64,000 nucleotides of DNA from Mucidula mucida (Eukaryota; Basidiomycota; Agaricomycetes; Agaricales; Physalacriaceae). Of this stretch, positions 32,856 through 44,389 are shown one piece after another. The DNA lies in assembly GCA_015501055.1 (NCBI GenBank), contig JADNYV010000040.1, positions 205,147 through 269,146 on the forward strand. The letters run 5' to 3'. The position numbers were made by a program, and so were the translations under genes. How positions within the stretch are numbered: position 1 is the first letter of the stretch; each line of letters starts with the position of its first letter. The notes under the pieces were generated by a model that saw only the letters and a program-made list of their open reading frames with translations, made no database searches and had not been told where the DNA came from.

Positions 32856-34687
32856 TCAAATACTTGTTGGCGCGACAAAATCATTCTCGATACTGGAACG
32901 AAGCTTGTGAGTTATAGCAACGAGAAGTCTTTGAAGTATGACATACTGTGTAGGCGTTGGAACAGCAGTACTCGGACCTGCACATAAATGAACTGGATCT
33001 ACATAGACTGAAATGCGCACCTGGATCAGCAGTGATGGAAGGAAATTCTTCCTCTTCACACTACAAAGAAATTCGTCAACGCATTCCAAGGCTCACACAT
33101 AAACATACCGATGCCTCGATATCATCGAGCGTCTTGCCTGCTGGGAGATGCGCATCTGGAATAGAAAACTCAACAGGTGCGCCAATAGCCTCGGAACAAT
33201 CCGTCAACAGGTACTTGTCCTGGCCTACTAGCGCGATCTTTTCCATCGCCTTTTTGAATCGCGGTGCGATCTGTTCGGGGTGTTCTATCCATCGTGTCAG
33301 CCAGCCACAAGTTGACACTTCAAGAGGACGCGCACTTATGAATGATTGCCATCGACATGATGTTCGAGGGTCCCTATCCAAGCAAAGACTATAAGAAAAG
33401 AGACTGGAGCGAGGCGCGAACGTACCGGGCAAGCCGATGATCAGACATCAAGCGAAATTCACCATCAAGAGGCGACTTTGCTTCTCCTGGATGCTCACCA
33501 TCACCCGGCCAGGCAGTACCATTGAGAAGGGTCTAAAACCAGAGTTCATCAACTTATTGTAGCAAATGATAACTACAAAACCAACCTCAACATAGAATTG
33601 CGCATCGAATGTTCCTGGGGTAGAATCCATGGGTGTGAAAGGAATGGTCTACGAGGCATGTCAGCGCAGTCGATATGTAACTCGCATGCATGCACGTACG
33701 GGGTCCACGTGCTCTTGGAACGCCACACTGTGACTCGCGAGAAGATCGACAAGTTCATTGGCGTTGAAGCCGGCGTCTTTGAATCGAGCAAGCAACTCGT
33801 CGACAGGCGCGCTTGCGCTGGGGAGAAGACTCTCTGGGGCAGCAGCTACAGCTTTCGGACGACCGGCGAAGAATTCCAGACGCGGTGCGCCAGGACAGAT
33901 GGTCAATGCGACTGCGTTGGCAAATTGAATACTACAAAAGCGGCGCAGGTGAGTGGATATGACTACAGTTATAAGGTGAAAGAACTTACATGTCACCGTA
34001 GGAAACCCCATTCAGATCGGCGTAAATCCGTTCGATGCCCGCGATAGTCTGTAAACCCTTGTTGCCAGCGTATCCCAATTCTGGAGAGGCAAAAGTCATG
34101 ATAGACCCGTCTATCATGACCGATTAGAGCGTGTCATATGTTGTGAAAAGCAACAATACCTGCGCCACCTCCGCTGTGGAATTGTTAGTTGCTTTAACCT
34201 CTTCATTTGATGCGCACGTACCCCCATTTACCCTGTTCAGTCAAAGCCGGTGAATATCCAATGGCATCGTGGAATGCGAGCTACTCGGAATTGAGTTTGA
34301 AGACAGAATCAGTGAATGAACTAGTACGGACCCTAATGGCATCCGAGGCGACTTCGTCTGAGGAATACCCATCAAACTTCGTGATACCATCTTCAGATTT
34401 TCAGCACATACCGCATACGCTGTTGAACCTCGGAAAGGATAAGAACATGAGGCTAGCCTGTAAAATAGATACTTACAAGCCATGTCTAAGCTCGTCGTAT
34501 AGACTATACCAGATACAGCACTGTGAAAATGAGCCAAGTGACGCAAAGTGATTCGTGGAATGCGACGAACTTTAGTATCAGAAACGACAGTTCCATCGTC
34601 ACAAGTTTGATCGCGAGGAGCGACGAGGGCAGAAAAGACTGAAGACGAAAAGAGTGAGAGTACAAAAAGGATTGAAAGGAAAGCCAT
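32856..34687 (-). CDS. secreted class II heme peroxidase (AA2)
   Basis: Fungal secreted peroxidase of the ligninolytic/generic group. It starts [20 protein letters not shown], a signal peptide, then [17 protein letters not shown] and [11 protein letters not shown]. Distal haem residues are Arg and His in [15 protein letters not shown]; the Arg codon is the last before an intron. Then [31 protein letters not shown], the proximal His in [15 protein letters not shown], and FDAQFYVEV. About ten or more short introns. Five residues before the proximal His there is Asp, not the surface Trp of lignin or versatile peroxidase. Acidic residues occupy the Mn-site positions (Glu, Asp, and Glu six after the proximal His), a variant of the usual Glu/Glu/Asp. 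The 3' end is uncertain ([10 protein letters not shown], then either a splice or a stop at 32856). Confidence 0.85.
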
Positions 34688-35305
34688 GGTAGCTCTTGGA
34701 GCATAGTAGGAAATAAGGAACGCGTTTAAGTAGGAATTTATTGAAGCGAGACTCGCGTCGAAGGTAGTCGGAGCCTGGGAAGACATCGTACCAATAGCAC
34801 TTTGGATATTTGCTGTTCTGATGCCATGAACTGCTGGCATGAGGTGAACGCGGCCATCGGAAGATGGCCTAAAGTGACCTTGCGCGTCGTCTGGCGCAGC
34901 AATCCTTTCAAACTAGGCATCAAACACATTTGTTGTAATTATCCAGGGGAAACGCAGGTAGCGATGGACGATATACGCAGCGCAGGCGTCCATTGAAGCG
35001 CGACATGTTGTGACACGACTGTGCCGGAACGTTCGTTGCAGAACGTCCTTGTCTCGGTACCGTGTAAGGTCGCTCTGCGTTTCGAGAACAGACGTACTTT
35101 CTCGACCGCCCAGTGAACTGAAGGCTCCTGAGCAAGATCAATCATACGCGCCTGTGGTTAGAGACCTCCTGAGTCACCTGTACCAGCACGGAACCAGAAT
35201 GTCGGTAAGCGCCAGCCAAGAGAGTGACAGGAGCGCTAAATGCATAGATGGAATAGTGTACAGATTGCGCAAAGTAATATGATATTGATATATCAAGCCG
35301 TCGCG
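34688..35305. other. upstream region of the peroxidase gene
   Basis: No gene is supported. Short ORFs in several frames have no recognisable domain. Confidence 0.4.
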
Positions 35306-35782
35306 TTATGACTTTGATTTGTCGTCGGTCGGCGGCGGCGGCTCTGTCGGGGGTACACCCCACTCTGGGAGCCCTTTCGGTCGCTGTATGCGCTTCGGCT
35401 CCCAATCGCTGTCCGATTCTGCACTGAGGCGCTGTTCCACAATTCAGTGACGCGCGATTGTAGAACACGGAGAACTCACATAATATTCCTCCCTGATGTC
35501 AAACTTTTTCCTGTTCTTCCTATCCAAGCCCATCTCCTGCTCCTTCGTAACCTGTGACGAATCATAATGAACAACTATCAAAAGCTTGGGAAGGGTGCTG
35601 ACCGCTTGTAGTTTCTGATCTTGCAGGTCATACCGTGTTTGCGTAAATGGTGTCAGTGCGAAGGACGCACCGACCATGAGTAGACAGAATGGAATGCCAA
35701 AGATCAGCGGATTTTTGAGAACCATTTGGTTCAGTTTTGAAGGAGGCTTGCTGTTGAATGGTTTGCGTTGGAAGACTGTCAT
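35306..35782 (-). CDS. COX16: cytochrome c oxidase assembly protein COX16
   Basis: Inner mitochondrial membrane protein of cytochrome oxidase assembly. Three exons. It starts MTVFQRKPFNSKPPSKLNQM at 35782. One transmembrane segment is in NPLIFGIPFCLLMVGASFAL, followed by TPFTQTRYDLQDQK. Exon 2 begins VTKEQEMGLDRKNRKKFDIR. The last exon gives RLSAESDSDWEPKRIQRPKG, LPEWGVP and a Pro-rich tail, TAA at 35306-35308. The RPKGLPEWGVP end is typical of COX16. Intact. Confidence 0.88.
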
Positions 35783-35931
35783 GGTCGGAACCAAGTCGCG
35801 TCTGGGCCCGGAGTGACATCACCGACTTTACAACACTTCGCGTCTTGACTAGAACGAAATCTATAATTCATGGGCAGAGTAAAAGTACACGGGTCTTCTA
35901 GTCAAAGTAGTACAATGCGGTTATTCAACGT

Positions 35932-38471
35932 TCAATTTCCAGTCATCTTGCCAAACTCCTGCGTGAAATCATCCATCGCATCAAGCGTGCTGATAAAGTG
36001 CTTGAACGAAAGCTTTTCTCCACGACCGAGCGCCAAACTCTGCGCAGTTCTAGCAGCGTTCTTGATCTGTCGGCCATTCACGTCCCTCTTTGCCAACTGT
36101 TCGATCTCTCCTGCAGAGATGACCTCCGTCGCGCCCACTTTCGCGATAAATGCAGCCCATACTTGACGGCGCGATTCCACAGGGAGCTCATGGAAGTGCA
36201 GCGCGACGTGGATACGGGACAAGAACGCCTCATCAAAGGCCTTGACACGATTTGTCGTGAGGAACAGGATTCCACGGTAGTATTCAACGTGACGAAGGCT
36301 ATTATGGAGGGTCAAACATGGGAATAATAAACAGGTGGTGAAAGCTTACAAGACGGCGACCATCGCGTTTCGGACGAGATCATGAAGCGAGCGCTGTTCG
36401 AGGAAAACATCCGCCTCGTCGATCAGGACGATAGCCTTCCAAGTAGTCGCCACTTCGAAGACGCGTTCGAGTGCCAGATCCAAGCTGTTAGCGTCCGTTC
36501 CTAGGTCACCAGCACCGACAAGGTACAGAGGCCGCTTGACGTGTTCACTCGTCGCTTCAGCAGAGAATGTCTTGCCTGTCGATAATTAAGACACAAGGCC
36601 CAAAGAGGAAGAGAGTACTAACCGACTCCTGGGGGACCGAACAGATTGATGACGAGTCCATGTCCTTTGCCTTTGATAAAGTCATCAAATCCGAGCTCGC
36701 GATGGTGAGCCTCCACAAGAGATTGCAAAAGGTCCTTGCGATCAGTCGGGAGCACCAAGTTGGCAAACGCGTCGTTGTTCCAGTCGACATCCGTGATCTT
36801 CTCAACGTCGAATTCCACTATCACGCAAAGAAGAAAAACTCAGTATGCCAGGTTCTAGAGAGAATCGAGACCACGCACGCCATAACTTGTCGGAAAGACT
36901 GAAGCCGTACACGACTGTCGGCGTGATGAGGAGCTCTTCCTCCGACAACTCCACGTCCTCGGCCACGTCGTTGTCCGTCGCGTGAGATTGAACCAATACA
37001 CCTGTTCATGGCGCCAAGTGAGGATACACACTCGATATATCAATTAAGCAACTAACCATTGGCATACCCATCCTGGGGTGGGATGGGCACCGGAGCTTGA
37101 ATGATGTTGCCCCACTCATCTACCTCTTGGTTCTGTGTATCAGTATCTGTGGGAGCGGCTGCGACTGGGTACTTGTAGTTTGGGTTAAACCGACGGAACG
37201 ACGCGCGGTCGACCATGATTCTTCCTTTAACCTGCGTAGTGTTAGCATGATCATACACAGCAGCGACATGGAAGGACGCACATTGTGGCGCAACAAGCGA
37301 CTATGCTGGTCGCTCCCGCACTTGAGCGCGGCAATGCCACTAAACTGCTTATGATGCACGCCATTCAGCCCAACCCACTTCTTACCCCGTTCCTTGATCG
37401 CGTCGCGCAGCTTGGGCGCATCACGGTGGAAACGAATGGGGTACGCGTCCAAGGCGTCGATCTTCACAGTTCCCTTGAAGAACTTGATCAAATCTGCGTG
37501 GAACCTTCGCCACCCCGACGCTCTGCGTCACAGGCCGATCGACGAGATCCATGCTGATGCAGTTGAGCTGGTAGCATCGTTTTCCGTCGACGGCGGTTTG
37601 CTGGACCGATTCGAGTTTGAAGAGGCGTGGAGCTCCTGTGATTGCACAGCTCGTCACGATGAGCGATCGAGGAACGAGGATGGCGTAGAGGAGGTCGTAA
37701 GTGATCTCGCCGTGCGACTTGAGACGATTGATGGTGCGGATGGTGTTGGCATAGTCGGCGTTAAGCGTGTTAAGGAGGAGAGAGACAGAGGAGTGGACGT
37801 AGGCGTCAAGAGTGTTCTTTGCTTGTTTCTTGGCGGTAAGTCCATCTCGATACTCGGCGAATTCGTCTAGAAAAGTAAGGAACGTCTCCGGCTCGAGCTA
37901 AGGAGGTGTAAGTTAGAATTATGTGCCGCAAAAATTTACTGTATACCTCAAGTGGGTCAGAATTCCAAGAGATACCGGGCCAGGATTGAATCACATCCTT
38001 GCAAGCCTTAAGAATGTACTCGCTCTTAATGACGATCTTGAAAGTGGGCTCGAGGTTCTCTTGGCGCGGAATCTTGCGGACAACACTGTCAACACGCAGA
38101 TGAGACTTTCTTTCTTTTCATCGAGCGTCATTTGGAACTTACACGAAACTGAAGTCCTTCCAAGGGTCATTGTCGCCAGATTTTAGGAGAGGAATGGACT
38201 CGACGGTCACTTTGGCGCTGGTGTTCTAGATTGCAGGTAAGCGCGCGCCGAAAATAGAGTCGCGGTGGATTGGCCAACGTACTCGGTACTTCCAACCCTT
38301 GTACCAACGACTGTAGTAGTTGTCGACGCGCTTGATCTTCAAGGAAGGAGGAGTCAAGGTCTCTTCCTTAACGATTGTCGAGGCCTTAGACTCGACGTCG
38401 AGGTCGACCTCAGCAGTTGAGGAGGAACTCTCCCCAGAGGACTTCATGATGGAAGAGAAGCGGCGATGCAT
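35932..38471 (-). CDS. AAA ATPase with fungal N-terminal domain (DUF7025-like)
   Basis: Large multi-exon protein of roughly 700-750 residues, starting MHRRFSSIMKSSGESSSS. The N-terminal part has LKIKRVDNYYSRWYKGWKYR, VIQSWPGISWNSDPLELEPE, FLDEFAEYRD and AKKQAKNTLDAY. Then come DALDAYPIRFHRDAPKLRDA and GRIMVDRASFRRFNPNYKYP, the layout seen in fungal AAA proteins with a DUF7025 region. The AAA core has Walker A GPPGVGKT split by an intron (donor after GPPGVG), Walker B AIVLIDEADVFLE, sensor ILFLTTNRVKAFDEAFLSRI and NGRQIKNAARTAQSLAL. It ends GKMTGN at 35932. The cellular role is unknown; similar proteins are many in basidiomycetes. Exon joins keep frame where checked. Confidence 0.82.
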
Positions 38472-38517
38472 GTTGGAGGCAGAGGATGGAGGATGCAATG
38501 ATCGAGAGTCTTCAAGA

Positions 38518-38528
38518 CCTTTATATAA
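38518..38528 (-). promoter_or_regulatory. TATA box of the AAA ATPase gene
   Basis: On the minus strand the sequence reads TTATATAAAGG, about 50 bp upstream of the ATG at 38471. Confidence 0.55.
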
Positions 38529-39604
38529 GTCACCCTGGAGATGCTGTGACTTGACAAGAGTCAAGTGAGGCTGTGTACTTCCGCAGATAACAACGTGAGG
38601 CTTTAACGCCCTCCTCTACGTCGTTGTTCGATCAGAATAGGTAGGGCTGGATGAGGGCATTTGAATATAGGAAGCCAACAAAAGCGAGATATGGGGTGAC
38701 ACTTACCAAGTCTGACTGTACTAGGGCGCTTGATATCGGTGCCGATAGTGGCAATGGACGCCCAGAATGGGGCGGACAAGCGCGGGGAAAAGGCTATTGG
38801 AGTTCTTGGACACCGAAAGGGTTAATGAAACCAGCCACGTTACAGACCGTGCGCGTTTGACGTGGCGAGAAAGGAAAACGGAGTCACTTTCCGGCGTTGG
38901 GCGTTTATCTGTGCGGCGACTTCCGATGGGAAAACATCGTTGTGGCCATCATGGAATGTCTCGACAAGGCCATCATCATCATGATGTGACTGCATTTTGA
39001 CATAGATCGCATGTACCTTGGAATATAGTTGCAGTAGTGTTGTCATTGGGTGTCCAAAAGTACCCTGATAAGGTAGAGGAACTCGAGAATTAGACCCATT
39101 GAATGAACGATAGACTCCACTACGTGAATTCAATCCGATAGCCTTGAGGTGCGTCTTTGACGTTTATTAGCATCAAATTCAGTCTCCTGTTCAACAGAAC
39201 CATTGTACTCACCAAACTGGACATCCAGTTGTATGTCCACTACAATGAAGCAGACCAGGCTCCGAGCAGGTCGCATTTTTCAGCATTCTATGATGATGGC
39301 GATGCATAAGGCAACGTATAGGTGTCCATTTGAATTTAACGACATATGGCTAGTCCATTTTGTACTCAGAGCGCGTAAATTGTTGGGCGACAAGTCAAAA
39401 GAGAGGGATTCTGTTCTTGAAGTCAAAAGGAAGTGATAATCTGTAAGCAAGGCACCTGTTTGCGCGTGTTGACACTCACGCGTTGTACACTTCGCTCCAA
39501 GTCGTTCAGGACGCCCCTCAGCAGAACGCCCGGCGACGTCGAGCGCTTCAGAGACGATACACAGAACGGTGGCGCCTTCAGGATCCGTGTCTTGATCAAC
39601 AACG
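38529..39604. other. intergenic region between divergent genes
   Basis: About 1.1 kb of upstream sequence shared by the AAA ATPase (-) and the MBF factor (+). Short ORFs only. A (CATCAT)-like run lies near 38970-38980. Confidence 0.4.
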
Positions 39605-42051
39605 ATGCCGGAAACACAGATATTCAAGGTCAGAATATCGCCCCCAATTTTCAGCTATTTCTCACCGTGTGCACCGTCTGGCAGGCTACGTACAGCGGCA
39701 TTCCCGTGTACGAGATGTATGTGACCCGTTTACACGATTTTACGCGGATTTTTTGGACTGATACACGTCCAGGATGTGCAAGAGCGTTGCCGTCATGAGG
39801 AGACGCTCCGACTCGTGGCTGAACGCTACTCAGATTCTCAAAGTCGCTGGATTTGACAAGCCGCAGCGAACTCGTGTCTTGGAGCGCGAGGTGCAAAAGG
39901 GAGAGCACGAAAAGGTACAAGGTGGCTATGGAAAGTATCAAGGCAAGTCGTCCGTCGCCTGTTTGTCGACGCGGCTGACAGCGACGGCGATACAGGCACA
40001 TGGATCCCGTTGGAACGCGGCCTGGCGCTTGCCAAGCAGTACAACTGCGAGCATCTCCTCAAACCTATCATTGAGTTCCAGCCCAGCACCAAAAGCCCCC
40101 ATTAGCTCCGAAACATCTCATCAGCACCAACGCGGGCTCCCGCGCATCGCGCCGTGGTGGCGCGCCTGACTCTTCTTCGGCCGTCAACACGCGCTCATCC
40201 CGCAGACAAGTCCCTGAAGCAGTCGCTGAATCAGATCGTGAAACGCTTTCCGTGCGCGGCTCAGAAGATGGCTCTATGACGCCCTCCCCCTCCGAGGCCT
40301 CATCTTCCTCGCGTACCCCCTCGCCCATCGGCAGCCCAGATACCGTGTATGGACGTAACGGTGCTGTCGCCAATCGTTCTACTAACAAACAGCGTTCCAG
40401 GTATCGAGCCCCCGACGACCAGTACGATGACATGTCAGATACAGAAGTCAACGGCAAGACAGACGCGCGCGCTTATGGCGACCAAATTCTCGAATACTTC
40501 ATTTCCGATACGAACCAGGTTCCCCAAGTCCTCATAAGTCCCCCTCCCGACTTTGACCCGAACATGGCTATCGATGACGACGGACACACCGCGCTTCACT
40601 GGGCGTGCGCTATGGGCCGCATTCGCATCATCAAGCTACTTCTTACGGCCGGCGCAGACATCTTCAAGGTGAACAAATCGGGCCAGACTGCGCTCATGCG
40701 GAGTGTAATGTTCGCAAACAATTACGACGTTCGTAAATTCCCAGAGCTCTACGAGCTTCTACATCGCTCTACACTGAATATCGACAATTACAACCGTACC
40801 GTCTTCCATCACGTCGTCGACGTCGCGATGTCTAAAGGGAAAACACACGCTGCGCGGTATTACATGGAAATCATCTTGACGCGACTTGCGGACTATCCAA
40901 AGGAACTGGCTGATGTCATCAACTTCCAGGACGAAGACGGAGAGACCGCCCTTACTATGGCTGCCAGATGTAGAAGCAAAAGACTTGTCAAAATTCTCAT
41001 AGATCATGGCGCAGATCCCAAGGTTGTCAACCACGACGGCAAAAGCACTGAGGATTACATTCTCGAGGATGAACGTTTCCGGTCATCTCCCGGACCGCCG
41101 TCACGCGCCGCCACCATGTCTTTCAGAAATACCCAGGCTGCCTACCCTCCCCTGCACGCACAAGCGGATTATTCCTTTGGTCCGTCTCACGGTGATCGGC
41201 CGCCATTGCACCACTCCGTCGCGGCCCAACGCGCCAGTACGCGTTGTGTCAATGACATAACCAGTATGCTTGACAGCCTCGCCGGATCGTTCGACCAGGA
41301 GCTCAGAGACAAGGACCGTGACACCATCCAGGCACATGCACTTCTTGGCAACATTCAGGCTGAAATTCTTGAGAGCCAGCGGTCCGTGGGTCACCTAAAG
41401 AACCAGGCTGAAGGGCTAGCGCATACATCTGGTGTACTCAAGTCCAAAGAGGAAGAGCTGAGCGTAAAAATGGGCCGCCGGTACCGGTTAGGGTGGGAGA
41501 AGTGGGTGAAAGACGAGGAAGCGCGTGAGAAAGCGATAAGGGACGCGGCGCATGGGGAGTTGGCGTTGACCGCGGATACATCTGCGTCACTGGCGAGCAT
41601 CGGGATGGACGGAGAGTCGGCCGCAGAGCAGGGGAAGGCAAAGGGGAAGAGGAAAGCGTCTTCTGATCCGGAAGATATCTCGGATTTGAAAGCTCTCTAC
41701 ATGGATATACCCACTGATGAAGAGGGAATGCGGCAGGCATGCGATGCGTACAGAGCGCAAATTATGGAATCTCGCAAGCGGAGAAAGGTCTTGTTTGATG
41801 AGTTGGTAACGTTCCAGGCAGAGACAGGGACCAGTGGGCGTATGAGTGACTATAGGCGGTTGATTGGTGCTGGTTGTGGAGGTATACCCCCGGCTGAAGT
41901 TGACAGCGTCTTGCCCATGCTTTTGGAAGTGAGTTTTCTCGTTATACTCTTTCTATGCTCAGTACTAATATGTTATCTCCTACAGACTTTGGAGGCGGAA
42001 GAACCGAGCTCGTCATCTGTGGGCTGGAACAGTACCACCATGAGAATGTGA
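39605..42051 (+). CDS. MBP1: APSES/KilA-N transcription factor with ankyrin repeats (MBF subunit)
   Basis: DNA-binding subunit of the MBF-type G1/S transcription complex. It starts MPETQIFK at 39605. Exon 2 gives [11 protein letters not shown], exon 3 [20 protein letters not shown] and [20 protein letters not shown] (the KilA-N DNA-binding core). The next intron (39943-39995) has a GC donor, then [20 protein letters not shown]. Ankyrin repeats follow: [20 protein letters not shown] and [20 protein letters not shown]. Then a coiled region and the last intron (starting after LLE), ending TTMRM. The long exon is out of frame with the APSES exon by one base at the C5 run 40097-40101, where six C would restore frame. 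For such a gene, sequencing error is likely. Confidence 0.85.
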
Positions 42052-42315
42052 TACTGCGGACATATTGTGATTTCTTTTTCGCTTTTGTGTTGTTTTACTT
42101 ACCGTTTGGCCCGTTCTTGTATTAGCACCATATTTATTTCCTGTTGGCGGCTTGAACTTATTCTTCTAATATTGGCTACGCTGTCTGTGAAAGTACTAGA
42201 ATTCACATTACCCGACGAACATTCAACATACATGGACTTATAGTCGGACGCACACACTCGTGAAGGATACTGTTACTGAAGACCCTACGCAGATAACAAA
42301 GCTTGTACTTCTCTG
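42052..42315. other. 3' flank between convergent genes
   Basis: No gene is supported. Confidence 0.3.
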
Positions 42316-43627
42316 CTAACGCTCGCGAACAGCGCGTCCGTTCCCCTTGACGGCTTCCAACGATAGCTTTGCTCCTGTCGGCCCGACACCTAGAGTTGGT
42401 CGATACAAGCCTTCTAAATTATAGTCCCGAGCCCCAGCCAGAGGTTGCGTCGCCTCCTCCGGAGTAAAAGTTTGAGGCTCTGGGCTTCCGATCCCCAGGT
42501 CACTCAGGACAGCGCCAACAGCCTTGGAGAGGTCGATGAACTCGTGCTCTCCGTTCTCTGCGAAGTAGTAACCGATCGGCCGTGTTGGAATTCTTTATGG
42601 GATGCGAGCCCTAGAACGTGATCCAGCAGGACGACGTACAAGCTCGCGACTGCATTTTCGAGGGTAGTCAGTATGTCGGCAATGATAATGCAGTACTATG
42701 GACGTACGATCTTGAACGTGAACGTTGTTCCACACATTCTGCCGAGCCCGACGACTCCCGTTTGTTTGCGCGCAATACTGGCTCGATGAGTTGTGGTAGC
42801 TGAATGGAATAGATGTTTTGTATCCCCTTGTCTACCAAGACGCCCGATGGCTCTCCGTAGACCAGGCATGGTAGGACAATGTACGTCTTCGCGTAACCTA
42901 ATCAGAGTATCGGCCTGGACCTTTTTGTTGATTGAGGAACTCACCTTGCTTATCGGCGTCCACAATTTCCAAGTCGACATGTCGATGAGGAGCGGTCGGC
43001 GGGAGGCTCTCGATATGAGGGATATCGAGGTCCGAGTAGACTTCTTCTGTTCCGTGCATACCCTTAGCAAATTCACTAAGCGTGCCTACAGACTCAAAGG
43101 TCGGAAGATGCTCTAGAATTGGGGGTGCATTTTACCTGTGCCTGACTACGTTCTGTTAGCAGAAGCAGATCTCACAAGCGAAAAGACGTACGGTGTGTAT
43201 CAAGCTGGGTGGTACGCCCGTCCGCTGATGGTGCAGCTTCAGGCCAGCCAATATAGCCCTCGCGGCATCTAGATTGTCACAGTCGACCTACATTCCTTAT
43301 CAGCACCAATCGAGGATAGTGTCGGAGCATTTCATACAAGTTGAAAACATATCGGCTTCTGCTACTTGCTCTGTGAGCAGCTTGCTGTCGGAAACTGACC
43401 CAATAACTGGTTGACGTTCAATGCTTTCAAGAGTTGCGCCTTCTCCGCAGACCGAACGAGAACGGTAATCTCGAACGTCTTGACTGAAGGATGCAACAAC
43501 AACTGCGATAGAAACGTGCCGCCAATGTAGCCTTTGAGAGAGGGAAATTAAGCGCTATTCCAATGTACAGCTCAATCTGGAATTTACCTGTTACGCCGGT
43601 AAGGAAGATCTTTGTTGTGGTAGTCAT
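42316..43627 (-). CDS. NAD(P)-binding (atypical SDR/epimerase-like) protein
   Basis: It starts MTTTTKIFLTGVT, and after intron 1 GYIGGTFLSQLLLHP, completing the TGxxGxxG dinucleotide motif of extended or atypical short-chain dehydrogenases. Then FEITVLVRSAEKAQLLKALN, LKLHHQRTGVPPSLIHT, HVDLEIVDADKQ and GIQNIYSIQLPQLI. It ends GYYFAENGEHEFIDLSKAVG, DYNLEGLYRPTLGVGPTGAK and VRER plus TAG at 42316-42318. Several introns. One apparent base loss near 42736-42738 (A run in cagaatgtg) shifts frame before NVWNNVHVQD. Probably an oxidoreductase-like protein; the substrate is unknown. Confidence 0.75.
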
Positions 43628-43689
43628 TTTGAGGACAATGTCATGTCATGAACCTCTGACATCCAGCTTTTAAAGGCAGAGTTTCTGGC

Positions 43690-44110
43690 TTACTCATCGT
43701 CGTAGTAAGCTTTGAATGAGTAAGCTCTTTGATCCTTGAATCCGGAATACGTTCGGTTAAACTGGTTGAACTCCTGAGCGTGAGCGCGATACCCAAGAAA
43801 ATAATAGAGTTGGCAAGGAGATTCGAGAAGCACAATGAAATACGCATTGGAGAAGACGAGATAGGTATCAGCTACCAGCACGGATGGAGTTGTATTTTGA
43901 GCGGCGTGAGCAGGCATCGTGACCGTACCAATTTCGACGCGAAAGTATGTAGGTATGTCCCCCGGTAGAGCCAAGTGTTCGAAACCGGTGCCATCGGACG
44001 GGAGTTCAGTATCAATCGGGAATTGAAAAGGTCAGAGTCGGAAAAGTCCTGTCGTATACCGATCCAAACGGAAAATGGAATGTCGTGGAAGTGAGAATAA
44101 TGGATCAAGA
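43690..44110 (-). pseudogene. hypothetical gene, partly resolved, frame break
   Basis: Protein-like C-terminal part: FEHLALPGDIPTYFRVEIGT, NTTPSVLVADTYLVFSNAYF, LYYFLGYRAHAQEFNQFNRT, then KAYYDDE plus stop at 43690. Upstream in another frame is LIHYSHFHDIPFSVWIGIRQ. The two join if one C is missing from the run near 44032. A further upstream exon (RVEYSIEDGESHR, about 44165-44200) may belong to it. No known family. The apparent frame break may again be a homopolymer error. Confidence 0.4.
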
Positions 44111-44389
44111 GCGTCTGCGTGACGTTGGTGTGACAGCATCGCTGGGCTCACCGGTGGCTCTCACCATCCTCAATTGAGTACTCGACACGGATCTATTTAG
44201 ATCGTCGCATCCGTAACCAGTCGCGCGACTTACGGACGAGAACGCTGTCGAGTTCACTTCATAGAGTGAAGTTTGTTGACTTCTACATGTCTTTACACGC
44301 GATACTGATTCCGTTTGTGCTCTGGTTAGGTCCATCCGTGGAGACGAGCTATAACCTACGTCCACACAAAGAATAACGCGAGGCCAGGC

